From contig NC_088302.1 in assembly GCF_032854445.1 (NCBI RefSeq), positions 35,594,191-35,658,190 of the forward strand: DNA of 64,000 nt. The letters are read 5' to 3'. Every line of letters begins with the position of its first letter. Within the stretch, counting starts at the first letter, position 1. Under the pieces are notes generated by a model. The model made no database searches and had not been told where the DNA came from. It saw nothing but the letters and a program-made list of their open reading frames with translations. The position numbers and the translations under genes are program-made. Shown one piece after another: positions 27,501-36,500 of the stretch. This stretch comes from Liolophura sinensis (Eukaryota > Mollusca > Polyplacophora > Chitonida > Chitonidae).

Positions 27501-27942
27501 CAGTGAGAGCAGCGACAACAGGCGCATTAAATCCTGGAGCTCATGCAGTGAGACATCCCTCTCCCCAGGTGTACACCGCCGCAACGGGGACAGCTCCGCG
27601 GAGGGGAAAATAAAGCGCCGCTCTGGTACATTCCTCCTGGAGTACAACCAGTCTACTCCCACCAGCCCCAACAACAGAAACCAAATGTCCAAGTCTTTTA
27701 ACGAGTCCATGGTGTCGGCCTGTGAAGTATCAATGTCACAGGAAGAGGACTCATTCGATGGCCCGCATGGGTTACCCCCTCCACCAGAGCCTCAGGAGTG
27801 GCAGGCTGGAGAGCAGGAAGTGAACATTGAGGATGTACGTGTGGATGTGGAGGCGGAGGGTCCAGAGGAAGAGGAGGAGAGCTCAGTGAGCACATCGGAA
27901 ACCTCGACCAGCGAGTCAGGTGTACAGGAGTCTGTGGTGTGA
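418..27942 (+). CDS. MTUS/ATIP-family microtubule-associated coiled-coil protein (11 exons, about 659 aa)
   Basis: Joining 418-769, 13869-14089, 15156-15237, 16044-16196, 16690-16745, 17818-17923, 22381-22454, 23827-23925, 25955-26074, 26704-26801 and 27324-27942 gives one open frame of 659 codons. Every junction is GT/AG and phase-compatible. Residues 1-117 are Ser/Tyr-rich and disordered. About 135-490 is a long, mostly uninterrupted coiled coil rich in Glu, Lys and Leu. Residues 476-488, RLSMNVEELMWKM, match the C-terminal signature of vertebrate MTUS1/ATIP and MTUS2/TIP150, and the preceding MALAPYKNLPQEIESLKLVI block (382-401) matches the family's 'LEQELESLKAVLEIKNEKL'-type helix. Residues 489-659 are a Ser/Pro-rich acidic tail. 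Known family members bind microtubules or plus-end proteins (EB1, MCAK) and, in mammals, the AT2 angiotensin receptor. I see no SxIP EB1 motif. The family call is firm; the MTUS1 versus MTUS2 relationship is not resolved. Extra alternative exons in the 13-kb first intron cannot be excluded. Confidence 0.88.
4795..4857. repeat. (TA)n microsatellite
   Basis: About 63 bp of almost pure AT dinucleotide with one AAAT interruption near 4809, in intron 1 of the MTUS-like gene. Confidence 0.97.
7070..7260. repeat. Dispersed interspersed repeat, copy 1
   Basis: This stretch shares order and wording with 23995-24170: a CATCCTA block, then CACATTTCTAAAAT.AAT, then CT.CCAGA.T.TGGAAA, then GAGCA.CT. The same element is therefore present twice in introns of one gene. 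No ORF or tRNA head is visible, so the type is unknown. Confidence 0.5.
13869..14089 (+). CDS. MTUS-like exon 2
   Basis: Acceptor TTTTGCAG; donor GTGAGC at 14090. The exon completes the codon begun in exon 1 (Asp118) and encodes residues 119-191, ending in phase 0. Residues from about 139 form the start of the coiled coil (ISRLEALCESRTKELTLLKM). A segment with AMTALVNYL follows and resembles the helical region just before the long coil in MTUS1. Confidence 0.85.
14302..14447. repeat. Small foldback (MITE-like) element
   Basis: The element begins with GGGGCCAATTGTTCA and ends with TGAACAACTGGGCCC, which are imperfect inverted repeats of each other. The interior contains further reverse-complementary pieces, for example TTAAGCC/GGCTTAA-type words. 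It is 146 bp long and lies in intron 2. No target-site duplication was confirmed. Confidence 0.6.
15156..15237 (+). CDS. MTUS-like exon 3
   Basis: The acceptor is CTGTTTAAAG and the donor GTAAGT at 15238. It encodes residues 192-218 (LDAFSCPVIKGKL, then TVLKELAETKTQL), from phase 0 to phase 1. An alternative AG at 15176-15177 would put TGA first in frame, so the upstream acceptor is preferred. This is the weakest acceptor of the gene. Confidence 0.75.
15741..15889 (+). mobile_element. tRNA-derived SINE (family A), 5'-truncated
   Basis: It has the family A body (GGGAAGGTCTG, GGTCGTGGGTTTCCC) and tail (CTTGAGTATGGCGTAAAATA, then AATAAATAAATAAAT). The tRNA-like head is missing. It lies in intron 3. 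Confidence 0.8.
16044..16196 (+). CDS. MTUS-like exon 4
   Basis: The acceptor is ATGTTTCAG and the exon encodes residues 219-269 of the coiled coil. Two donors lie six bases apart: GTAAAG at 16197 and GTAATA at 16203. Both leave phase 1, so both join exon 5 in frame, and the second adds two residues. The sequence (NLQELKTNLEEEI, then NSEHADKLIEAKKVL) resembles the 'HSEKLELLKKAYE' part of MTUS1. Confidence 0.88.
16436..16598 (+). mobile_element. Degenerate family A SINE fragment
   Basis: The order of words (GGGAAAAGTTGGC, GTTTCCTCCAC, ATTCTTGAGTATA, AAGTAAGTAAATAAAT) follows the family A body and tail with many changes. It is an old copy in intron 4. Confidence 0.6.
16690..16745 (+). CDS. MTUS-like exon 5
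   Basis: Acceptor ATTTTCAG; donor GTAAGT at 16746. It encodes residues 270-288 (KEKHSLELENLRGYHERH), from phase 1 to phase 0, with heptad-like Leu spacing that continues the coil. Confidence 0.87.
17818..17923 (+). CDS. MTUS-like exon 6
   Basis: Acceptor CTCTTTCAG; donor GTATGT at 17924. It encodes residues 289-323 (IKEVGLDNDEKTHQLKLAHI, then EEIRSLQSKHDNQME), from phase 0 to phase 1; coiled coil. Confidence 0.88.
18030..18160 (-). mobile_element. Family A SINE, partial, minus orientation
   Basis: It carries the reverse complement of the SINE body: GGCGGCCAACATTATGGTGA, GGAAACCCACGACCATCCGC and GAGGAAGCCAGCATGAGCTG. The A+T-rich tail and the tRNA head are mostly absent. Confidence 0.8.
21517..21576. 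repeat. (TA)30 microsatellite
   Basis: Sixty bases of pure TA dinucleotide in intron 6 of the MTUS-like gene. Confidence 0.98.
22381..22454 (+). CDS. MTUS-like exon 7
   Basis: The acceptor has a long T tract (TTTTTTTTTTCCAG); donor GTAAGT at 22455. It encodes residues 324-348 (ELHRQHRDKLEDITVRFES, then IKMSLS), from phase 1 to phase 0; coiled coil. Confidence 0.88.
23827..23925 (+). CDS. MTUS-like exon 8
   Basis: Acceptor GCTCTCAG; donor GTGAGA at 23926. It encodes exactly 33 codons (residues 349-381), phase 0 to 0, an Arg/Glu-rich coiled coil (EKVETLRGECDDLRNRARL). Its phase 0-0 layout would allow it to be skipped without a frame change. Confidence 0.88.
23995..24170. repeat. Dispersed interspersed repeat, copy 2, abutting a minisatellite
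   Basis: Related to 7070-7260 (see that entry for the shared words). It runs directly into the first unit of the intron 8 minisatellite, so the tandem array may have grown from the edge of this element. Confidence 0.5.
24171..25465. repeat. Minisatellite, unit about 63 bp, about 21 copies (intron 8)
   Basis: The unit contains GGCGGAATTATGGGTCATAT, AAGGTAATAGGTATAGTTAT and GACATATGTGGTATGCTTTA. Most units are 62-63 bp; several have a 4-base deletion (GACATGTGG). Units differ at few sites (GGACGG/GGCGG, TTTGG/GTGG, CCTTATT/CTTTATT), and blocks of variants recur, which implies recent expansion. Long open frames across the array are a by-product of the unit being 21 codons long without a stop; the array lies in an intron. 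Confidence 0.96.
25955..26074 (+). CDS. MTUS-like exon 9
   Basis: Acceptor GTCAACAG; donor GTGAGT at 26075. It encodes 40 codons (residues 382-421), phase 0 to 0. The sequence MALAPYKNLPQEIESLKLVI and the following DMRNEEIRDLRRQKIETEKQ are the best match, along with exon 11, to the conserved C-terminal coil of MTUS1 and MTUS2. Confidence 0.92.
26364..26585 (+). mobile_element. Family A SINE, near full length
   Basis: The tRNA-like head carries an A-box-like segment (GGCCAAGGGGTTAGCATG). The body has GTATATGGGAAAGTTTGCCA and GGATGGTCGTGGGTTTCC, and the tail is TGAAATATTGAGTACAGTAA followed by ATAAATA. It lies in intron 9, plus orientation. Confidence 0.88.
26704..26801 (+). CDS. MTUS-like exon 10
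   Basis: Acceptor TTACTTTCAG; donor GTGAGT at 26802. It encodes residues 422-453 plus two bases of Lys454, going from phase 0 to phase 2. Sequence: LEELPVARERCISLKQQVEN, then LEAIVNIKTDHEK; coiled coil. Confidence 0.9.
27324..27942 (+). CDS. MTUS-like exon 11: end of coil, Ser-rich tail, stop
   Basis: After acceptor TTCTTCACAG the exon completes Lys454, then encodes residues 455-659 and TGA at 27940-27942. Residues 455-488 finish the coiled coil with the family signature RLSMNVEELMWKM. Residues 489-600 are rich in Ser/Thr-Pro and basic spots (NRRIKSWSS, KIKRRSG), a likely phosphorylated region as in mammalian MTUS proteins. Residues about 600-640 are acidic (EEEEESS). The last four residues, ESVV, fit a class I PDZ-binding motif (S/T-x-hydrophobic at the C-terminus). 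Confidence 0.94.
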
Positions 27943-28243
27943 GGAGGCTCTAGTCCTTTTTGTGCCTTCTTCATAAACATGTCACCTGACCCACAGATGT
28001 CTCCCTTCTCTGGAAGGATTGACTGCGTCAAGTTCAAACCCAAGGCATTTTGTGCCTGGGAATGATGCTGTGTATAATGTGGAGACCAGCAATACTGACC
28101 TTCCAGTAAGCCTGTGTTTTAAGCATGGGAGAATACATTTGTACAGAGAGCCTGGTCAGATCTTGCTGTAGCCAGGATGGGTTCTGGTGTGACAGAAGTG
28201 AAGTGATAGATGGTGTATATATATATTAATGTAAAGGATTAAA
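27943..28243 (+). other. Proximal 3' UTR of the MTUS-like gene
   Basis: Non-coding sequence after the stop. An ATTAAA at 28238-28243 is the first plausible poly(A) signal. A canonical AATAAA at 31408-31413 is a distal alternative; using it would make a 3.5-kb 3' UTR that overlaps minus-strand candidate exons. Confidence 0.4.
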
Positions 28244-29965
28244 GCGATCACATGGCACAAAATGAGGGTTCATTTTGCCAATGACTATGGGGATTATTTA
28301 AGAACATCAAAACCACACAAAAGCACGTCTGAGGATATGTATACCATTCCTTAATAGGCAAAGTGGTACTTGGTTTCGTCTTGCCAACTGTGAAGTAGTT
28401 GAGGTATGGTAGCTGGCTGGTGATTCTACTCTTTAAATGCAGTTGATGTGTTTTTCTTGGCCATGGTGAGTGTTGTATGTCAGATTCCTCACATGTGTTT
28501 GAGATGAAATTATTACTGAATTTTGAAGATGGATCAGTTCTTTCTTCATGGCAGTAAAAAGAACGAAAAAAAAAAAAAGGATTGAAGATTTTCAAAGTTT
28601 TCGCTTGCCAGCTACCTTAAAAGTAGGCCTGGCATAAAACGTGCATTTCAAGGAGTTAATTATAATTGAGGAGAAACGTAGCATTATCAGTTATCTGATC
28701 TCATTCATAAAGTCTCACATCAGTTTTCAAAACTCTGCCTAAATTCCTGGCTTCATAACCATGCTGTTATTTGTCATGCTGATTTCAATGCTTTGTGGGG
28801 TGGGGGGGAGGGGTAGAGGTATGAGGGCTCTGTGTACATTCTGTGTAGTTTGGAACAGGTCATTTTGGCTGTATATTGGAAACCTTCAGCTATCAGTGAT
28901 TTCAGATCAAATTACTTCCCACCAAACCATCACTGCAAATCATTGCAAACTTGTCCAAAACGTTTACAGGTATACTTCGTAGGTTGCAAGTTTAAATTCG
29001 AAAGCTACAACCTGGATGTGCATATTGTATAGGTAGACCTGGTTGCGTTTTCATGAGACAAGGGAGATAATTATTACTTTCATGTAGCAAAAAAATGAAA
29101 AAAGCTTTTTCTCTCCCTGTTGGAATGTGATGTTTAGCAAAGCCTGGTGACTTTGTAAATTATAATATGAGACCCGTGATTGACTTTTATTCTGAAATCA
29201 TATGATTCTTAGCCAGCCCTAGTACATGTGTGTTGCAGTGAATGTAAAATTATCAATTTACAACACGTGGGCATTTCGTCCGTAAATTTACAAATATTTG
29301 ACCATATTATCGACTTACTGTGATGACAGACGTATTGCTTGTTCATTGTTTATATTGATGTAAACTGCCCATAGAACTCTCATCTTCTCACGGACTCTAC
29401 CTTAGTGTTAAATAGTTGTGAGTTTATTAATTCCTGTACATATTAATTATTTGCCTGTTGCATTCATTCTCTTATTTTGTCATGTACATGCACTCATCAT
29501 CAGATATTCGTCCTGACTTGATTAGCATTAAACCAGCCATGGTTATGTACATGTGTGTCCTATTAAGGCTATGCGTTCATACTTATGGTGATTTGTGTTC
29601 TAGCATTAAGTTGGATCCAATTCTGGTAAAACAGATGTTCGTGTGTAACTTCTTATGGCAGCATTTTTGCTTTAACGTGTTGTTTTCTAGCTCATTTTAT
29701 CCGGACAGCTCCAGATATTTTATCAGTTGGATTAAACATTGTGAACTTTATGCAGACATGCTTCACTCGTAGCGTATCATGTTGGTAGTGGTCAGAGATC
29801 CGTGCGATGTTTCATGTTCGTGTAGTTCAAAAGCATTTAGCGTATGGGCAAGGAGCTCTGTGATGTTGTGGTATCATATACACCAAGTGCATTGAAGTCA
29901 TAGCTTCTCAAGACCCTGTTTAAGGTATCAGATATGCTGAGGTTATTTATGGTGATTACTACTTA
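28244..29965. other. Non-coding interval between convergent gene ends
   Basis: I see no exon, tRNA or SINE here. The sequence is AT-rich and unique, and is either distal 3' UTR of the MTUS-like gene or spacer. Confidence 0.4.
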
Positions 29966-29971
29966 TTTATT
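29966..29971 (-). terminator. Candidate poly(A) signal (AATAAA, minus strand)
   Basis: Plus-strand TTTATT reads AATAAA on the minus strand. It lies about 110 bases beyond the TAA of the minus-strand frame at 30080-30370, the expected place for the 3' end of that transcript. Such hexamers are common by chance in this AT-rich DNA. Confidence 0.45.
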
Positions 29972-30079
29972 ACTTAATTATATGTTATGTATTAATTCTG
30001 GAAACCAAATGATTACATAACACTGAAAGAAAAGAGAAAAAAAAAAAGAAAGGATTTTAAAGTCTGTCTGGAATTAATT

Positions 30080-30370
30080 TTAATGATTTTCCCTCAAACT
30101 TGCAGATCTAACAGGGTCATGAGAAACTTTGTACACTTGAGCCATACCACCTTCAGTAGCAGCTTGTGTTGGGTCTATCTTAAATGCTAAATCACACTTC
30201 AGTTGGTCCAACATCACTAAATCCATAGGAGTCCATATTTTGTCCAGTGGTGTCCTTCCTTTCTTCCATCCATCTCTCAGAAGTGCCAACAGCTCTTGTA
30301 GCCTTATAAGTGAAATGTTCTTGAATATATCGTAAAACATCACTCGTACAGATAAATTATAGTCGCCATT
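30080..30370 (-). CDS. Probable terminal coding exon, minus strand, family unknown
   Basis: A minus-strand splice acceptor (GATTTACAG) opens a phase 0 frame of 96 codons ending in TAA, with an AATAAA about 110 bases on. The protein looks genuine (NGDYNLSVRVMFYDIFKNIS, IRLQELLALLRDGWKKGR, IWTPMDLVMLDQLKCDLAFK): balanced, amphipathic and helical. I do not recognise the family. It may be the last exon of the KY-like gene, since it begins in phase 0 as the exon at 31927 ends, or the end of a separate minus-strand gene. Confidence 0.5.
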   Translation of the reverse strand, partial: NGDYNLSVRVMFYDIFKNISLIRLQELLALLRDGWKKGRTPLDKIWTPMDLVMLDQLKCDLAFKIDPTQAATEGGMAQVYKVSHDPVRSASLRENH

Positions 30371-30564
30371 CTGTAAATCTACATGTTTCATTGTACGTTC
30401 TTAATATCTACCCGTAACACACATAATGTGTGTATCCACACATGTAAAGGGTTGGTGTATGTAAGGGAACATAGCTAGCTACTTGGATTGTAATTTAACA
30501 GGCATCATTTCAGCCTGAAGGTTGACAAACTGTATCGTACAGATTTGAGGAAAGACCAGCTGTC

Positions 30565-30782
30565 CTAACTTGAATCGCACAATTCACTGATGATACGTAT
30601 TACATTTGTTTGTAAAACACAGTTTAGAACAAATTCAACTCCTGTTAGTTTTGTGAAATTTTGTAATGTTTTATTAATATTTCGTCTGCTACTGAGGTTT
30701 TTTTTTTCTTCTCCATATAGATTGTAACATGTGCAAGGCTGACCATTTCTGAAACATGTAACAAAAGCAAAGATAGCTTGTT
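30565..30782 (-). other. Possible small exon region, minus strand
   Basis: A strong minus-strand acceptor (TTTTCTTTTCAG) ends at 30783. In phase 0 it reads NKLSLLLLHVSEM before a possible but weak donor, GTCAGC. This would connect 31927-31973 to 30370 with the frame kept. Without a homologue it is only a candidate; the exon could equally be absent. Confidence 0.2.
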
Positions 30783-31407
30783 CTGAAAAGAAAACACAAA
30801 TGAATTTAAATGATGGAAAGAAATTCTTGATGTAGTGAGAATGGCCGGGTAAATGATGGAACACTGGCATGCATGAAAGCATAAGAATCATTATTATCTG
30901 AGTTTTGGTGCCATGGTATCTAATTTAATGTTGTTGAAGTTATTAAAGAATGTTCCCTTGAAGGAAAATAATATTTTTGACACTCCTATATATATCTATA
31001 TCAGGATTCATCGAAAAAAGTTACAGATGCATAATTAGTGAACAGTGCATGGAGTTACTAAGTTTGACGACTTCTTAAGGAATGAAGCATTTAGACGAGT
31101 TCTGGAGGAACAGAAACTGGAGAGTTGTGATTTTGTATCAAATCCTACGGCTTTTAGATGGTGTGTATGAAGAGGAAAGCATTATGTAAATATCACCTAA
31201 ATGTACCTACCTGGGTCTATTTACCTTTACCAGTATACTAGTAATTTATAGTTCAGCTCATTCCGTCTTCTCTTTTCATTGTTACTATTCTGTTATTTTT
31301 TTTCTGGTGTTGCATTATGCTACATAGTCCATATTGGCTCATCTGTTTACAGATGAGTTGTACAACTGGAATTATTACCTCATTTATGATATACTATGAA
31401 GTGTCTG

Positions 31408-31413
31408 AATAAA
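31408..31413 (+). terminator. Candidate distal poly(A) signal for the MTUS-like gene
   Basis: AATAAA on the plus strand 3.5 kb after the MTUS-like stop. No supporting GT-rich element was verified. Confidence 0.25.
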
Positions 31414-31926
31414 TCAGAAAGTCTCATCATTGAACTGTGGAAGGTACAGCGTTATTTCTCATTGTAATTTGTGGTCTTACTGTATTTTCCCCGTAAAAAG
31501 AAGTACATGTATAGAGGGAATAGAATGGTCATAAAATATTTTGGTGGACGAAACATGCATTTTTCCCTTAGGGTATCTGGCACCCTATTTTCCAATGAAT
31601 ACTCAGAATACCTTTTCAAGCTTAACAAAACTCTCTGAGTAACATTATGGAAAAAGATTTAGGTCAAATGCAGCTGGACCCAATAACGGGATGCCATTTG
31701 TGTAGTTTTGCAAAAGATGCACAAGGCTTGCGCTGATACTAGTATATGGTTCAGACTTCGTTGCTGTTTCATAACATGATACTTGAATAAGGAAGCACTC
31801 TAAAACTCAGACCTGGTTCAAGGAATTTCTGAGATTGCTGTCCCCACTGTTATTAGGGTCTAGGTGACCATGGGAGTTTGACATCGATCGTAAGGCCATT
31901 TGTGTGATCAACTGCCCAGCACTAAC

Positions 31927-31973
31927 CTGGCATGCGTTATAGGCTTCCATGTTTCCTCCATCCATGGCATTAA
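31927..31973 (-). CDS. Possible penultimate exon of the KY-like gene
   Basis: Minus-strand acceptors CAG at 31977 and CAG at 31974 and donor GTTAGT at 31926 enclose a short frame reading VNAMDGGNMEAYNACQ. If the preceding residue is the Trp that ends exon 7, the join would read FHTW-VNAM, like the W-V-x-A-M of dynein heavy-chain stalk regions. However, the phases as sequenced differ by one base (see findings). The exon ends in phase 0, compatible with 30370. Confidence 0.4.
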
Positions 31974-33375
31974 CTGCTGTTTTATAAAATGAAATGTGTG
32001 ATGTGAGTTAAATATTCTGAGCCCTCCACCCCGGTAATTTGCAATTCATGTTTATGCATTTCTCCTCTGGATTCACCAGTTACTGTCTCGACCATTTGAC
32101 AGTTATGGGAGATCGCCGGACTACAAACAAGATGTGTTTCACTGGGATACACTAGTTCAGACTCATACTCTCTTCTCACAATTGACACCTGCCCTAAGCA
32201 ATTAAGTACACACTACTTTTTTTTCAAACACCTTGGTGATCCATTAACTCAGATCTTGATGAAGATCTTACACAGCACAACCAACGGTGTTTATTCTGCA
32301 TCGCATTCGTAGTGACAGGCATGATGTCTGGAGCGTCACCTGGTGCAGTCACCAGCTATCTACTGTCCAGAGTGCTGTGCATCATTAAGTGGCCTACGGA
32401 CTATAAATGGCTTGGTGGGTGGTGTCAGTTGTCCAATATCATCTCGGATGTCCATTCAGCTGCTTTTGAGCTCCAAATGACCAACACCTTAAGACTACCT
32501 TGGGGTAGCTCGGATTCTCTACAGGTACCGGTATCTTCAGTTTTAACTTCCGTCTCCTTGCACAGGACTGGCTTTGTCCGCTTCCTCGATCATTCCTAGT
32601 GCCTGAGAACAAAAGAACACGGTTTGTGAAGTACACATGGTTGTAATTGTTACGGCGAATTCTTGTGGTGCAAGGGTTAAAAATGTTTTTCGGTGGAAAG
32701 GCTGTAGATAAGGGGAGACAACTCTAAATGAACACCACCCAAAGAAGTTAGCACCCAGCTACCATTTAACTTTGTTAGTTTAGCAGTCAGACTTTTGGTG
32801 ACCACCGGTTAACACAAGCATTTCCTTCCATCCCTGTAAGTGTTTGTAAGTGACATTCCAGGTCAATAATCGGAAGGCCAGTTCTCAAAACGACGTGTAA
32901 CACAAACGACCCAAAAACTAAGAAAGTATATAAAGTATGAAATTAGGCCGGAATCCTGCAAAGCGAAGCGGTCAACAATTACTGAGAATGTTTGAAAGAC
33001 GCAGTATATGTTCTAGGCGAATGAGTGAAATCAGAACTGAAATCGTGAAAGTTGATAATAAACTATGTCTCAGTTGCGCTTTGATTGCAGCTGCTCATAT
33101 ATCCCACGTGACGATCTAATGCAACACGATGAATATACTGTCCCCTAATCCCGTAAAGCTGGACTATTTTTTTATTGTAAATATTTTTAGTATCATTATG
33201 ACAAAAAAAAAGATATATGTAGTTTGTTTATTTATAATCAGAAAAGGGCAAATTTTTGTTTTGATGCAATGGCAGAAAATAAATGTCACAAGTTGAAGGA
33301 AATGACCATCGACTTGGAACACCTTTTACGGACTACGAGTGGTCTACAAATGTTGGACATGACCCTTATATTTAC

Positions 33376-33561
33376 CCATGTATGGAATGCTGCTGCGCCT
33401 GCGCTGATCTGACCGACGCTGTCCGGACTGGTTTTAGCTAGGAGTTTCCGGGCGCACTGGACAGCAGCTGGTGAGAGCTGCTCGACGTCCAGCACCTCCA
33501 CCCGTCTCTTTAGACCCTTAGACCCCACAGGGTTACACAGCCGACGACAATCGTTCCAGTC
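33376..33561 (-). CDS. KY-like exon 7: dynein-stalk-like helices
   Basis: The acceptor is TGAAATACAG and the donor GTAAAT. It holds 62 codons (residues 995-1056), phase 0 to 0, starting DWNDCRRLCN and ending ISAGAAAFHTW. The pattern W-x(n)-LKRRV-x(n)-LSP..V..ARKLL-x(n)-V..IS.GAAAF..W follows the order seen after the PP motif in dynein heavy-chain stalk segments. Confidence 0.8.
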
Positions 33562-36500
33562 CTGTATTTCAAACAAGCTCATTTAATTTCAGGTGAACGC
33601 CGTGTTGCACGGCTATGTATTGTAGAATAACAAGAAGATCCCGTAGACCATTTAGTTTAATTTGTTAATAAAGGTAAATATGGCAAAAAATAGGGCTTAG
33701 CTTAAAGGGTTAATTTTGAAGGGTTAAGTTACGAAAGTTACAAAAAGCTTGAGAACCTTTCGATACTGGGCGTTTCACAACAGGTTTTAGAACTTTTTAG
33801 TGCTCCGCATACCACCTCGGGTTTGAGAACTTTGGTGGTCTCACTTCACAACAGGTTTGAAAACTTTTTGGTGGTGCCGGCTTCACAAAACGTTTAACGC
33901 CTGTTTGGTGCATGGCGCTTCACAACAGATTTGAGAACTCTTAGAGCTGACCGCTTGACAGCAGGTTTAACAACTGTTTGGTGCACCGCGCTTCAGCACA
34001 GGTTTGAGAACTTTTTAGAGCTGACCGCGTGACAGCAGGTTTAACAACTGTTTGCTGCACCATGCTGCAAAACAGGTTTGAGAACTTTTTAGCGCTGACC
34101 ACTTCACAACAAGTTTAACAACTGTTTGGTGCACCGCGTTTCAGAACAGGTTTGAGAACTTTTAGCGCTGATCGCTTCAGAACAGGTTTAAGAAAAGTTT
34201 GCTGCACCGCACTGCAGAACAGGTTTGAGAACTTTTTAGCGCTGACCACTTCACAACAGGTTTAAGAACTGTTTGGTGCACCGCACTGCAGAACAGGTTT
34301 GAGAACTTTTTAGAGCTGACCTCTTCACAACAAGTTTAACAACTGTTTGGTGCACTGTGCTTCAGAACAAGTTTGAGAACTTTTAGTGCTGACCACTTCA
34401 CGACAGGTTTAACAACTGTTTGGTGCACCGTGCTTCAGACAGGTTTGAGAACTTTTTAGCCCTTACCACTTCACAACAGGTTTAACAACTGTTTAGTGCA
34501 CTGCGCTTCAGACAGGTTTGAAAACTTTTTAGCCCTGACCACTTCACAACAGGTTTAACAACTCTTTGATGCACCACGCTTCAGACAGGTTTGAGAACTT
34601 TGTAGCCCTGACCACTTCACGACAGGTTTAACAACTGTTTGGTGAACCATGCTTCAGACAGGTTTGAGAACTTTTTAGCCCTGACCACTTCACAACAGGT
34701 TAAACAACTGTTTGATGCACCGTGCTTCAGACAGGTTTGAGAACTTTGTAGCCCTGACCACTTCACCACAGGTTTAACAACTGTTTAGTGAACCATGCTT
34801 CAGAACAGGTTTGAGAACTTTTTAGCCCTGACGGCTCATAACAGGTTTAACAACTGTTTAGTGCACCGTGCTTCAGAGCAGGTTTGAGAACTTTTTAGCC
34901 CTGACGGCTCATAACAGGTTTAACAACTGTTTGGTGCACCGTGCTTCAGAACAGGTCTTTGAGCTTTGGCTCCTGGCGCTTGATCTTTCTGTCCTGGGTC
35001 CACTTGTACGAAGTTCTCTTAACATTGCAATAACACAGTTGTCATTGGGACGTAATGCTAACCATTCTGGTTGCCATGGTAGTCACGTGCACGTAATGCT
35101 AAGAGAACATCGTTATTTTAGTTGCACAAAACGAGTGAGTTGTGTTGATTGCAACTACTATGGTAATATATGTCTTTAATTATATTGTATACCTGCATAA
35201 ACCAGGATTATGCAGGTGGACTAAGCATCCCTTTGCATTGTTTTGTGTGACTGTATGTTAAATGTGATGACAAATTGAGTATTTCTAGGCCTTTGACGTC
35301 TAATAATTTTCAATTAACATGACTGCATATGCTAATTCTGCTTGAGCCATGGTGGTAGAGGGCGTTTAAATTGCTACTATTTATGCATTTACATGAACAG
35401 TTAGAATAAGACCCTGACTGAGGTAAATTGACAAGAGGCCGTATTTCACCGGCTTCGTGCGACTGTTTGCCAACTACCACAATGTCGTCTCTGTTCTAGT
35501 CTTACTGTCCATGCTGTATGTCTTTAATCATATTTAATATGTGTTGCCATGGATAGTTGCAATCTGCAACTTAGCCTGTGCTCGTTTGAAGGAACTGGGC
35601 ACTGAATAAGATCAGTCTATGACGAGGATAAAGTCTTACCACCACTCTGTCCTCTCTCTCGCCCAACAGGAGGAGCGCGGCCCTCATGACGTCATATACA
35701 GCCTGAGGAGGGCGGTTGTAACTGCGGATCTCTGTCATTGTTTTGGCTTCCATGTTGATCACTGCCTTTTTCGCTTTGGTCAAATGACTCTCAGTACACA
35801 CTGCCTCTCTGGCTTTAGCCAACTGGGGCTCCAGTCTTCTCTCCAACTTCTTTCTCTCGATTTTCTCTATAATTCTCTTCAGAGCATCAATGTCATTAGT
35901 GGAGAATGCTGTATCCAGCTCTGTGGATAGGAAAGAACACATACTAGTGAATCACACCAACGGGTTTCAGACACATATGACTTGTAGAAAGAGCCCTTGC
36001 GGTGAGATTTTGTGGGCAGAGGGTTAACGTATTACTCATATGTTGCAAGAGAAGAATGATTATACAGCTTGAACCCCAGTCCCCACTGAGCGAGTACCCC
36101 CATTATGTCATAAGCCAGGTGAAAACAATTTTCGACTGAAAACAATGTTAGGCTTTAAATAGTAACTTACACTCACAGTATCAGTGGCCTATCTCCTTTA
36201 CTCCATCACGAGTAAATAATGACGAGATAAGCCACTGATAGTATGAGTGAACTGGAAAACTATATTTTTAATATGAAAGCATATTTCAAAAATATATTCC
36301 CAAAGCTAAAAACTTTTTAAGTTGTAAATTTATTAACACTGGATAACCATACACGTAAAGTATGTGTGTCCCAACCTGCATTAAAATCTGGCATAGCCAG
36401 TAAAAAGTGAAAGAAATTTAATTCTTGTCAACTTTGATTCGTGATTTTCAGTCATCAGTTTCAATATACTTTTTGATTTGATTTGATTTTTGTTCTTCTA

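Noticed and set aside
30565-30782. SRA1-like C-terminus suggested by the words LLLLHVSEM
   Set aside because: Only a few residues agree and the rest of the SRA1 domain is missing; likely chance.
35619-35930. 103-codon plus-strand frame
   Set aside because: Antisense shadow of KY-like exon 6, whose minus-strand frame has splice sites and a recognisable motif.
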